A stretch of 64,000 nucleotides of DNA. Origin: Isoetes taiwanensis. Lineage: Eukaryota; Streptophyta; Lycopodiopsida; Isoetales; Isoetaceae. Where the stretch lies: NCBI GenBank assembly GCA_021234155.1, contig JAJEKV010000023.1, positions 11,165,641-11,229,640 of the forward strand, given 5' to 3'. The position numbers and the translations under genes were made by a program. Under the pieces are notes generated by a model. The model did no database searches, was not told where the DNA came from, and saw only the letters and a list, made by a program, of their open reading frames with translations. Below are positions 32,837-43,906 of this stretch, piece by piece. Within the stretch, counting starts at the first letter, position 1. Every line of letters begins with the position of its first letter.

Positions 32837-33240
32837 TTTGATTTGGGTGTATATTCACACTACGGGTGACTCCTGCATCGAGAGCTGTCGGATAGGCATA
32901 TTTGCTATTTATTCCTCAATCTAGACCATAGATAGTGATCCTTGTTTATGGGGTATGCTTGTAGAGATTTTGGTATATTGTATAACGATGTTTGCAAAAT
33001 AGTATAAGGTTTGAGGCAATGTACTAAGTAGTGTTGATTTTGTAGGTGGGACTCTTGATGCTCTACATCCCTCCCGTGTGAATATGCACCCAAACCAAAG
33101 GGGATTTCAGGGGGATCTTAATTTAAATGTGTTGGATGCAATAGTTTGTGTTAATTAATGTTAATGATAGTTATGTGTTGGTTGTTATATTAAAATAAAT
33201 TTTAGGCCCTTCGGGCCTAACAAATGGGGTAAACTTTAAG
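32837..33240. repeat. Dispersed repeat, copy B, foldback arrangement
   Basis: TTTGGGTGTATATTCACAC (32842-32860) and its inverted counterpart GTGTGAATATGCACCCAAAC (33076-33095) bound about 260 bp, forming foldback ends. The segment after the right end runs parallel to copy A up to the palindrome AGGCCCTTCGGGCCT (about 33206-33220). Confidence 0.65.
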
Positions 33241-33349
33241 GGCTTTGGGAATTGTGTAGGGATTGATGAACAAAATAGAAAAGCACTTTATACAAACCAA
33301 ACAATAGGATGTGTTTCCGAACATGCAAGGCAACATGATTTTTATGCTA

Positions 33350-33445
33350 CAACGCATTTACAAATATCATACAAGCACCTCTTAAACACATTCACAAACA
33401 TCATACACGCACCTCTAAATGCATTTCCAAATATCCTACAAGCAG
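33350..33445. repeat. About 2.5 units of a degenerate 33-36-bp repeat
   Basis: Units of the form GCATT(T/C)(A/C)CAAA(T/C)ATC(A/C)TACA(A/C)GCA(C/G), the first two continuing CTCT.AA, at about 33353, 33387 and 33420. Confidence 0.65.
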
Positions 33446-35090
33446 TAAAAAGAAGGTTCCTCAATGCTCCCATTTGAGAACTTGAACAACAAATAAGAAG
33501 TTAAAACAAGAGTATCGCTGACATGTAAAAGCAAGGTACTTGTTGCATAAATATTCAATCCAATTGCGGAAAAGTGCTCATGTTTGCTTCATTGACTTCC
33601 ATTAAAACTTCAATATGACCACAAGAATGATGGAGTAAACTTAAGTCCACCCACATGAAATGCAATATTCGACAAAGCCCACTTTAATAGGATAATATAT
33701 TGTGCTAACACATTCATTGTATCAAATGCATCATCATCATGATCCAGCAAAGGCTGTGCTACTGCCTCCATGTGGGGTGCAAGGTAAACCTGTAGAACTA
33801 TGAGCAGGCAGCGTATCCTATGATAAGAAAATCTAGCACGTTACCATTTGAGTCAGAAGCCATCTATTGTAACGTGAAATATGTGGCTAAGATTCATAAA
33901 ATGGAGAATGAAAGCTTGCCACAACTTGTACAAAATAGAAAATGATATGCTGTGTTGAAGGATGGATAAAAGTGCATGTCATCTTGGAACAAAAATGATT
34001 TTTGTATAAAAGAGGAGTTAACTGCAACATAAGTGAAACACCACAACCACATCCGTCAAGGAATGAGGCGCCACAACCACACCCGTCAAGGGAGCTTTCC
34101 TACTCCTACTTGAAGACACACTTGCTCTGTAGGCTAAGATTGAGTACTCACCATCTAGGAAAAGAGATTAAGAGATGAGGAAATATTCCACAATGGAACT
34201 ATAGCATACCAAGTTTTAAGGGATAAATATGGTAACTAAAATATAGTTTATCTATCTAGTATTACGAGGGGGAGAAGAGCGTCTATTAAAAATTATAAAC
34301 ATTTCATTAAAAATGAACAAACATTTTGTTAGAAAAATATAACAAACATTTCGTTAAAAACATAGGAGAGTGAACTCAATGTTGTTCCCCCTGTTTGACT
34401 GCATTAGAGATCTGATGGGTCTAACTATGTACATTGTTTTAAGCCTTTATGACATGATTATTTACATTGTTTTAATTCTTTACCATTTACTCGTGCTCAA
34501 ATTATCTCCATCCAATTTGGGTTAGCCTCCCAAGAATGGAAACCTCCCCTAGTTTTCTTAATTGGAAACCTCTCCAGGAGTTTTCCATTCATGAAAGTTG
34601 GGGAGGTTTTCAATAAAAATAAAAATTTTGATCTACGACATCCACTCCCAAGAAAAGCAGAAAAATTAATATGAACAGCCAGATTGATTGCCTTTTTTTT
34701 AATTTCGTATATGGCCTTTCTATTTGGAGCTTTTTGAGCCAGTTTTCTGTGACCTGAATCAAGAAGTTCTATGAGTGTCTTCCCGGATTTTTGTAAGCAG
34801 CGAGATCTTGGAAGCGGTTACATGCAGATTTCTGGACGATTTCAGGCTTTCTGCCAAGAATTTTCAAAGGAAGCGATCAAAGATCTATGGCATACTCCAT
34901 CTGCTAAACTTTTTAGTGGCTAGACAAGTTGAACAGATTAAGTTGATTGATTAAGCCGGACAGATTTTAGGGTCCAGGCAAGTCGAGAATCCAAGAAAAA
35001 CGGCAGGCAAATATTACAAAAGAAGCCTCAAAATCAGGAAGCCGGCCGAAATCTGGGAAGTGAACTGTAAAGAATGTCACTTTTGGAAGA
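33446..35090. other. No gene seen
   Basis: Contains a 22-bp tandem (CCACAACCACA(T/C)CCGTCAAGG at about 34042 and 34072) and a GGAAACCTCCCC-type repeat at about 34540-34625 that also occurs near 40060 and 45290. Confidence 0.5.
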
Positions 35091-35133
35091 GATTCTAGAA
35101 TGGGGCTCACATGAAACCAACAAACCGCCCGAA
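35091..35133 (+). repeat. 43-bp direct repeat, left copy
   Basis: GATTCTAGAATGGGGCTC(A)CATGAAACC... matches 35803-35845 with one visible difference (CTCACATG against CTCGCATG). Confidence 0.85.
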
Positions 35134-35283
35134 CTAGGCTTCTCATTCATCTCAGCAGATTTTCTACAATGGTGGATAGTGGGTAGCCGCACACATGCAA
35201 ACTACCCAGAAAAATAAAGGGAATATCCAATTATATAATTTGGACCCCATAAAATACAATGCTAATAGATGTTTGGCTGGTGT

Positions 35284-35370
35284 ACCTGCCGAAAGCTTAT
35301 CACCGGGGTTAAGAAACCCCGCCCTTTCGGGTTTTCGAGGAAAAACCCTAGTGATAAGCCTTCGGCAAGG
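35284..35370. ncRNA. Long imperfect hairpin, possible small-RNA precursor or MITE remnant
   Basis: The arms GCCGAA-A-GCTTATCAC-CG-GGGTT and AACCC-TA-GTGATAAGC-C-TTCGGC pair over 20 positions with only symmetric mismatches. An inner stem GAAACCCCG/CGGGTTTTC lies in the loop, and the outer CCT/AGG extends the base. The predicted length of about 80 nt is in the range of plant small-RNA precursors, but nothing shows transcription. Confidence 0.5.
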
Positions 35371-35504
35371 GGCTTGGACAAACGTAAGGCAGAGAAATCG
35401 CTCCCAAAACCCACGAATGGAGAAGACGAAACAGATGCCGCTTGCCAACCTGTACCTGCACATCACCAACACAAAAAAACGTGACAAAACAAACCTCCCA
35501 GAGT

Positions 35505-35590
35505 GGAGGGGCTGATCACGTGTGCCACGCGACAATAAAACAAAAACCTCGTCAAATAGAGGGGCTGGTCACGCGTGCCAGGCGACAAAT
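35505..35590. repeat. Tandem pair of GAGGGGCTG(A/G)TCACG(T/C)GTGCCA units
   Basis: Two units at about 35507 and 35560, each continuing GCGACAA. GC-rich compared with the surroundings. Confidence 0.7.
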
Positions 35591-35802
35591 ACAATAAACA
35601 AAGAAGGGGGGGAGGGTGGGTTCAAAGAAAAGAGAATAAGGTACTGCTGAGAGAGAAGAGGAAGCGCCGATGAGACGTTGATGCAGAACCGCGCCTAAAA
35701 AAGCGAACTCCCAACCAAAAAGGGCATGCGCCGCATGCATGCATGCAAGATATACATGCTCGCCCCATTCTAGAATGGCGATCCGATGTCTCGGATCGAT
35801 GG

Positions 35803-35845
35803 GATTCTAGAATGGGGCTCGCATGAAACCAACAAACCGCCCGAA
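35803..35845 (+). repeat. 43-bp direct repeat, right copy
   Basis: Second copy of 35091-35133, 712 bp downstream. Preceded by a shorter related word TCTAGAATGGCGATCCG (35769) and the palindrome-like GATCCGATGTCTCGGATCGA. Confidence 0.85.
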
Positions 35846-37741
35846 TACCAAAGGACTTCCTTAACAATGGAATAACGGAAGAATTGCTTGCTTGCCATAA
35901 ATACTGTGATGTTAGGTAAGCCTATAGAACGAGATTCCCAATTCTGGTATTAGGAAGCTGGCCGAGTATTATTTCCTAAAAATAAGCTTTGCATCAATGT
36001 TAAACTGCCAAATCCTTGTGGAATCTGCCTTATGATATTTGTTTAATCCAAATTTTGAAGCTCTATGTCAGTCACCCACCCACCAGCAAAGTTTGTTGAA
36101 TTCTCAAGAGATTTTATTTTCATAGGCTCTTCTTGGCAAAAGAGCTCTATGTCCTAGTTTTTAGTAATGGATTTATTAATTTTCCATACTGGATTGGATT
36201 TGTTATTACTTGCCTGTTTAGATGGAACTTTTTTTTGAGAAACCTCCCTTAAGTTATGTTGTGAAAGAATTCCAATGTTTTTGGAATTTTTTGAATAAGA
36301 CAAATTGTTATGTGTTGCTACAGTGTTTTCTTTAATACCAAATGAATAGTATTTTGTATGATTGTTCCAATGGTTAGTGCATCTTACTTTTGAGGTTTGG
36401 TGTTATATTTTTCTTGTCCTTAATGATTCTAATTTTATAGGTGCAAATTGATTTCCATTGTGTGTTTTATTGTGTTTTATGATATGCGATGTGCTTCCTT
36501 CACAGTCTTACCGCTCATGTACCATGTTCCAACTATTAAAAGACATAAAAATTCATCTAAACAGATGCACAAAAGAAATAGTTTTATGCATATAGTTTGC
36601 CCAATTCGTTTAGCGTTGGGGGAGGGTATTTTGCCAATGGTGAGGACTAAGATTCCGGTATAGTATTGTATAGAAAAGGGTATATTTAGGCAAGTTTGAG
36701 GAGCTTAATTGGTTCAAGGGATGATTTTCTTAAAAGCTTAATTGATTTTTGCTATTTTTGGGGTGGTTCAGGAGTTTTTTATGCCCCCTTGATAGGCGAT
36801 TTCCTAAAGGTGCCAATTTAGAAACCCACTAATTTAGAAACCCACGAGGCATCTGTGGGCAAGCGGCCAGTTGGGCGACAAGCAGGTCTTCTGCTGCACA
36901 AGAGCAGTGTCTGGGCAGCCTGTGTGCGGGAGAGAACATGGGATCTGCATTGGCCAAATGCCCGGAATAGGTAGAGGGCAGATCGCAGGCCAGGGATGAG
37001 TGAGATTGGAAACCATCTGCATCAAAATGGAATGAGATGGACCTATAGCCATGTTTCTTCTTGACACCCCCTTTTCCTCTGAGTCTTGGACTGCGGCCAC
37101 CAATTCAAGGATGCAGATAGTCATGGATTAGATTTGATCTATTTGATGCCAGCGAAAACCTGTTCAGGGACTGTTAGAATCAAGCTTTGAGTCTGAGATT
37201 TTTCAAAACAAACTGGTACAGTCCAGAATCTGCAATATCAATACAAACTGATTTGCACAGGGTTCGGGCTTGGCACATCTCGTTTCAATCCTCCGTTCCT
37301 CCATTCTCGTTTCAATCATTCAAGCAGCCTGGTTCAGTGCAGGAGTGATGCCCGCTGTTGGGGGTTTTTTTTTTTTTGCCTTAATTTTATTTCCAGTGGG
37401 CGTGTAGACCATTGAGCCCTTTTGCACCATTGAAAGTGGCACAGAGATTTCCAGTGGAAAAATCCCTGATCGTTTATCTGGCACAAATTAAGGAATATTC
37501 TGCACATCGGCGATGAAGAATGAAATTTTAACAAGCCGCGATAATACTTGAAAATAGAGAAATCTAAGAATTTAAAAAATAAGATGCATAGATTGGTTAC
37601 CATAGGAATGAGAATTTCGTTAGGGTTGATTTTATATTTTTAATTTTTAATTATGCTCCTTCTTTTAATACTTACTAATACTCAACAATATTAATGCCTC
37701 TTTTTTGTACATCTTACCTTAGATAATGTACAAGGGAGGGC
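35846..37741. other. No gene seen
   Basis: AT-rich. The frame 36834-37124 (-) and the frame 36448-36663 (+) have no domain. A T-run lies at 37368-37377. Confidence 0.5.
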
Positions 37742-39425
37742 ATGTTGCGAGAGAGCGAGGGTGTGATGCCACCGCCGCCGCCACCACCACCACCATCTCC
37801 CCCTCCACGGATTAGGATGTTTGTGCTTGACGGGTGAGTTCTTTCTTTATAGGTTAAAGCTAGATCTACTACTTAGTTTAAGGGTTAGGATTTTAGGCTT
37901 TGTCATGCACCTCTTTTTAGTGGTAAAATTTTAGGTTACATAGACTTAGGATTCAAGTTTATTGGTTTCAGGATGTTCTCCATGGGTGTTGGAGGATCAG
38001 ACGGTTGTTGACAACCATCTCCGGGTTGCCAACTACATTAGAGAATAGGTGGTTTTGTACTTATGAGGGTCGTTCACACTCGACCTAAAGAAGGTTATAT
38101 AGGTCTGTTGATGAATGGTGCACAGAAGCACCAGAAGCATATGCATCCCAGTTACCATGGGTTACTCGATGGCCAGGTGCACGTAGGACATGGCCAGTTG
38201 ATCTTGAGAATGAGGCCATATACAGGAGAGGGAGAGGGAGAGGGAGAGGCATCGAGCTCGCGGGTAGATGAGGTGTGCTAGGCCAGAGTATCTTGTCTTG
38301 CAGCAGGGTACTCATTATAGAGTGAGGTTGTAGTGACAGGTGGTGGCCGAGTGGGAGAGAAACACGAGGGTCTACTCTTCTTAAGAGTTAGCTCAGAGAT
38401 ACCTGGGGCACAAGAGATAGCAGACCATATTCGTGCCCCCCGATGCGGTGTACAAGACGAAGATGCAGAGGCTCGTTTATGTAAGATACAAAGTAGACTA
38501 TTGGCCCGTGATGGCCATATTGAGGCAGAGGAGGGAGAGGTTCCAAATGAGGGACATGCAGTGCAGGGTGAGGATGTCCAGAGAGATTGGAGTGCTAGTT
38601 GGAGCAGAAGTCAGAGAAGTAGGTGAGCTTGGTGGGATTGATTCGGGAGCTACAGTGGTCTTGCATCACATGTAGGGGTAGAGGGAGATATTTTCCTTGC
38701 CTTCTTGCATCTCCGTTGTCCCATCTCCACCTGTCGATGTATGACTACAGTCCTAGAGTGCAGTGGACTGATATACGTGCAATATTTTGGCCCGTCATGT
38801 GCAAGTGAGTGATGTTATTAGTTCATACGCTTTGTATATTTTGATTGCTATGTATTTTGACACCCTGCATTGTTACAATGGACATTGGTGGTTGTACCTC
38901 CTTTTGTCGGAAATGGATATTGCTCAGCTCCTCGGGGTTAAGGAGGACGTGAGCTTGGTTATATTTGATTCCAGGAACTAGGGGACCCGTGGCGAGTGCC
39001 CTAGCATAGTAGAGCTGAATAGGTAGACCACCCTCGCCATCTGCATGCAATTGAATTGTAAGGGTTTGGGGGAGGTGAGGACAGGGGGTGTTCTTAGTGC
39101 TCATTCAATATGCAGCATGTATAGTCTATACGTACAAATTAGAGGAGCACCCGAGGACTTGAGAGGGAATTTCGTGCCCCTCTTCATTCGTGATATAGAC
39201 GCGCCACGTCAGAGAGACGCGATTAGTTGTGGTATTCACGTGGTCTTGTCGATACGCATGTTGGCGGATGCTCTCTTCTATTCGGGTTCCCCTCGAGATG
39301 CAAGTGGCAGGGCACTTCAGGTAGAACGAGTAACCGTCCAATTTGGTTTAAGAATTCGCCATTTAACGTCGTCATATGCTTTGCTTGCTAGGTTGGAGAG
39401 GATTGGTTCCAGACAGACTTCGTGA
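37742..39425 (+). pseudogene. Ulp1-like C48 cysteine protease, transposon-type, decayed
   Basis: An ATG at 37742 opens an exon with nine prolines (MLRESEGVMPPPP...), ending at a donor GACGG|GTGAGT (37833/37834). Further coding-like pieces: about 37973-38095; 38100-38230 (SVDEWCTEAPEAYASQLPWV); 38433-38675. The catalytic part is 38850-39425: HWWLYLLL (His at 38883), VSLVIFDSRN (Asp at 38967), then after in-frame stops PRQRDAISCGIHVVLSIRML (Gln at 39210, Cys at 39238). His-Asp-Gln-Cys in that order is the C48 deSUMOylase triad plus oxyanion Gln. Such genes ride in plant MULE and CACTA elements. In-frame stops at 38979 and nearby exclude function. No transposase found beside it. Confidence 0.72.
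38226..38250. repeat. (GAGAGG)n tract
   Basis: Four GAGAGG units inside the decayed Ulp1-like gene, reading as Arg-Gly repeats. Confidence 0.8.
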
Positions 39426-39884
39426 TCCCCTTTGTTGTATACATTGTGTCATCGTTATAGCAGACGTCGGGTGCACTGATGTCATAGTGCCCACGTTTAT
39501 ACTACTGTCTGCATTTGTACTCTTGTATGTTTGTTGTTAAATATTATTAGCATTACATTGCTGTTGACAGAAAGTATACCATCACATCAAATATATCGCA
39601 CCACACGTAAATAAAATATAAGCCATCACAACTCTTTATCGTTTGGAAGTTGGGCACGTGCACTAGACCCACCCCTTGGCCATGTGCACACGTGGTTGTT
39701 GTCGTAGGGGACTGGGTTGTCTGGCTTCAAAAAGGTGCGCACGAGCAGGAGCTTGTGAGTGTGCATACTTCGTTGATTGAAGGAGCTTGTGCTCACAATT
39801 GAGTTTAAAAGTTGTGCTCACAATGACATAAACTCAACAAAGTGTGATCTTTTATAGCAATTCTACAACAATTCTATAGAAATC
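39426..39884. other. No gene seen
   Basis: Region after the protease; short frames only. Confidence 0.5.
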
Positions 39885-40135
39885 TCCCCTAGTTTCTTCA
39901 AAAAATTGGAGACGTTTCCATAAAATATTAAAAAAAAAAAAAAAAATTATTTACAAAACCACCTCATTAAGCAAAACGCAGATTGAGGTGCACGAGAGCG
40001 CGAACCTTGGTCTTTGTGCAAAAATGAAGGTTTTATTTGGTATTTTTTATAGAAACCTCCCCCAACTAGAAATCTCCCCAGGTATTTTCTAAAGTGGAAA
40101 CCTCGCCAGGTCTTAGTTTCTTCGAAAAAATTGAA
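39885..40135. repeat. Dispersed repeat with GGAAACCTC(C/G)CC words, copy 1
   Basis: TTTACAAAACCACCTCA(T/C)T at 39950, then GA(T/C)(T/C)GAGGTGCAC and GGAAACCTC words, matching 45068-45310 in order. The right-hand copy lies after the Helitron 3' end. Confidence 0.7.
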
Positions 40136-40278
40136 CAAATCTACTTTGTTAATTTGGGATTTTCCGGCATGGCAGAAAATGTTTTTGGCATTATTTTTTA
40201 ATTGATTTCCTAAGGTTAGGGGTAGTTTGGCTGCCTGAAATATTTCCGATGATCCAAAAATAAAAAATTTGCCTTTCT

Positions 40279-40557
40279 ATGGTGCGATCGATCATGTCTG
40301 TTTCGAAATTTCTAATGAAGGGCGGCATCGAACACAATGACACGTATTTTTCCAGTCTAACATGCATGGGGCTTTTCGCAATCGATCCATTATCTTCTCC
40401 GTGGATCTATCCGGTAGTAGTAGGCAGTGGCATCTCCAATACATGCCAGATAACCCATATTCCTAGCTGGATATTGTGTAAGGCGCCCGAATGCATAGAT
40501 GCCGGTCTAGAAGCCATGCAATTCCGGCCACTCCAATTGGTTTTTTGCATAGCTTGA
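40279..40557 (+). CDS. ORF of 92 aa, hypothetical
   Basis: ATG start, no domain recognised (MVRSIMSVSKFLMKGGIEHN..., ends LVFCIA). Ser/basic-rich N-terminus, so a plastid transit peptide is conceivable, and it lies on the same strand 2.3 kb upstream of the PYG7-like exons. No link between the two can be shown. Confidence 0.2.
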   Translation: MVRSIMSVSKFLMKGGIEHNDTYFSSLTCMGLFAIDPLSSPWIYPVVVGSGISNTCQITHIPSWILCKAPECIDAGLEAMQFRPLQLVFCIA

Positions 40558-40920
40558 GGCCCAGTCACAAGTTCCGGTGTATCATGTCGTATGGAAGCTA
40601 TAGTTTGATCGAAATTTATAGTTGGAGCTCATGATACCACTGATTCAAATTTACAAGCTTCCAGGTACTTGACTAGCTTTTTCTTTCCAGAGAGTTGATT
40701 ACTGTTGATTTTGTGCTGATGAATCTGCAGCAGTTTAAATAACACGTATGACTTGATTTTGCACATGAAAATCACTCAAATTCATGGGTTTTGCCTTGCA
40801 ATTGGCTTCTGCATAAGTAAATGTGCACCAGGTAATTGCAAATCTATTCTTTATCTTCATTAGGACTCCCCACTGGCAAGTCTTCAAATTCGGCTCTTGC
40901 AATCTATATCTATCTGTGTA

Positions 40921-41649
40921 ACTTTCAAGTCCAAATTATTCTTGAGATTTACCTTCTGATATGTACATTAGTCTTTGCATTTGTCTTGATGCTTGGCTTT
41001 AACAATCTCATAACACTATGTGACAAAGGCTTCAGTATGGGGGGACACTTTTTTCATAGACAAACAGAGTTACAGCTGATTTCCAGTTCTTTCCTACATG
41101 TACAGGTAAACCCCACCTCTAGACATGTTCCTTGCATATTTAATAATCTTATGATGCTTCTTACTTACATAGAGAATGCATTTGTGATTTATAAGCCAAA
41201 CAACAACCAAATCAGGTCTACATGCTCATAGGGAGCCTCTTTAGACTCTATTCAAGGCTGGAGCAGAATGATTATGGTTGCAGACAAATGGATCTATTTG
41301 TTGTCGAATGACAACATCAAGTTAACTTTATTCTATTTTGTTGAGTGGGCGCTTGAACAAGGTGTTCCGCTCCAACATTCCTTTCATAGTTTCAGGTCCA
41401 GTATATGATCTAGCATGCATTTTGAGATTAATGATTAAGATATTTATGATTGCATATAGATGGATTATTTGTTGCTGACTGCCAACATCAAGCTAAATGG
41501 ATTGATGCTAAATGGATGCATGAACAAGGTGGATTCATGCTCTAACGTTCATTTTACATTTAAGATGATATGTTTTAAGGTGATACATGCTATTTGTCCA
41601 GGTTTAAGAATACATTTATGCATCACACATCATGAATAGTATCATACAT
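40921..41649 (+). repeat. 729-bp tandem duplication, unit 1
   Basis: Begins ACTTTCAAGTCCAAATTATT and ends AGTATCATACAT. Nearly identical to the next unit (few substitutions and small indels). Confidence 0.95.
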
Positions 41650-42365
41650 ACTTTCAAGTCCAAATTATTCTTGAGATTTACCTTCTGATATGTACATTAG
41701 TCTTTGTATTTGTCTTGATGCTTGGCTTTAACAATCTCATAACACCATGTGACAGGGGCTTCAGTATGGGGGGACACTTTTTTCATAGACAAACAGAGTT
41801 ACAGCTGATTTCCAGTTCTTTCCTACATGTACAGGTAAACCCCACCTCTAGACATGTTCCTTGCATATTTAATAATCTTATGATGCTTCTTACTTATATA
41901 GAGAATGCATTTATGATTTATAAGCCAAACAACACCCAAATCAGGTCTACATGCTCATAGGGAGCCTCTTTAGACTCTATTCAAGGCTGGAGTTATTGCA
42001 GACAGATGGATCTATTTGTTGTCGAATGACAACATCAAGTTAACTTTATTCTATTTTGTCGAGTGGGCGCTTGAACAAGGTGTTCCGCGCCAACATTCGT
42101 TTCATAGCTTTCAGGTCCAGTATATGATCTAACATGCATTTTAAGATTAATGTTTATATTTATGATTGCATATAGATGGATTATTTGTTGCTGACTGCCA
42201 ACATCAAGCTAAATGGATTGATGCTAAATGGATGCATGAACAAGGTGGATTCATGCTCTAACATTCATTTTACATTTAAGATGATATGTTTTAAGATGAT
42301 ACATGCTATTTGTCCAGGTTTAAGAATACATTTATGCATCACACATCATGAATAGTATCATACAT
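41650..42365 (+). repeat. 729-bp tandem duplication, unit 2
   Basis: About 716 bp, head to tail with unit 1. Differences include CACTATGTGACAAAGGC against CACCATGTGACAGGGGC and a short deletion near 41990. Both units carry the same open frame, which has no domain. Confidence 0.95.
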
Positions 42366-42904
42366 TAATATTTAATGGTTGTAAGCATTTAAAAATGTCA
42401 ATTTGAATTCAAACGGAGGCAAAGAGATATCTATAGCAGTAGATACTGACATATAGCTTGGATTTTCTTACATGCAGCTCTGCAGGGCAGATGGGCCTTC
42501 ACTAACATTCACTGCCCATGGTGTATACATCATTCTGAGGCAAAAGCAACAATATGCTCCAAAGGTAGTGCATAAGGCCAGGTTAGGCATCAGTTTTTAA
42601 GATTTTTGTGCTGCCAATCTTTGCATCGTGAAACTAGGAGGTCTACAACAGAGAGAAATGATGGTGTAAGTGATTGTGCTCTAGACTTGGTGCTTTTAGA
42701 CTTTGCACATATGATTCTTTAGTGCCTCACAAAACACATACCCCTCTTAATTGTTCCAGACATTGATCCTGCAGATATGGTATGGCTTAGCCACAAGATG
42801 TAAGAAACACATTGGTATGGCTTATGCACAAGATGTAAAAAGCATATTTCCCTCTTAATTATTGCAGACATTGATCTGACAGATATGGTGCACAATTGAT
42901 TTAC

Positions 42905-43906
42905 TTAGGAGCTCTGCTGGCATTGATTTGTGCTGGAGATTTTTGTCATTCGTCAAGTCCTTCTAAAGCAGGACCTTGAGACTGCTGCAAAAGAGTTGCA
43001 GGTATTTTCTATGCCATATGCAACCAAAAACGAGGAAAAGATTAACCTATATAGATTTGATGTTAATGGACGCAAAATGGATGCTAACCTATCATTACAA
43101 CAAAGTTGCTTTACTGTACAGTGGTGCATTCATTAGGCTTCCTCCTAAAAAGCGTGTCGTGAGCTTTCACTATAAAAGTATTTGAACTTATGCCTACATG
43201 GAATGGAATTTGGTAGAGTGTTTTCAAGCTATTGTAAATTACCAATGACTTGCCAAATATTCTAATATTTGAAACTTGGCAAATTGCAGAAACGAGCTCG
43301 AACTGGTGAAGCATCTTCTATAGAATATTTTGAATTAGGTGCTGTTATGTTGCGTAAAAAGCTTTACACTTTGGCTGCAGAATATTTGGACCAAGCAATC
43401 AAAAATTGGGAAGGAGACGAACAAGATCTTGCTCAGGTGCGTATCTATGTTTAAAACTGTCCACAGAAACATTAGTTAGTATGTTGTAGGTCTAAAATCT
43501 GGTTTCATTTGGTCACAATAGGATTCTCACTCAGGGTTCATATCTGCAACCTTTGTACCACAAGAAAATATGTTAATTCCAGCCTGAATATACGATGTTG
43601 ATATGTCTGTTTTATTGGCAGGTTTATAATGCCCTCGGATTTACATTTTTTAGTAGTAAAAATGTTGAGCAAGCAACTGTCCAGTATGAAAAGGCTGTGA
43701 AACTCTCCCCAGGATATGTAGTAGCTTGGAATAACTTAGGGAATGCTTATAAGAAAAAGAAAGAGTGGGCAAAGGCATTGAAGGCCTATGAACAGACATT
43801 GCAATTTGATCCTGACAACAAGCTCGCACTAGCATGTTGTGACGTTGTTAGAGGCAAGTTGAAACTATATAGAGACGTGCCTACTAAGGTAGAGCAATCG
43901 AGATAA
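42905..43906 (+). CDS. TPR protein exons resembling PYG7 (PSI assembly), 5' part missing
   Basis: Three exons: about 42905-43001 ([11 protein letters not shown] then [17 protein letters not shown], donor CAG|GTATTT), 43290-43436 ([36 protein letters not shown], donor CAG|GTGCG) and 43622-43906 ([30 protein letters not shown], stop 43904-43906). Splice phases fit. The last exon has two TPR units. Order and wording match the C-terminal half of plant PYG7, a thylakoid TPR protein needed for photosystem I assembly, as I recall it. The hydrophobic [11 protein letters not shown] would be the membrane segment, but it lies one frame away from RQVLLKQ: a five-T run at 42940-42944 is one base short. 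The transit peptide exon was not found. It could be a damaged gene or a captured copy. Confidence 0.62.

Noticed and set aside
33206-33225. AGGCCCTTCGGGCCT palindrome as a Helitron 3' end
   Set aside because: No CTRR after the hairpin; the palindrome is shared by both repeat copies at slightly different positions, fitting a repeat feature rather than an element end.
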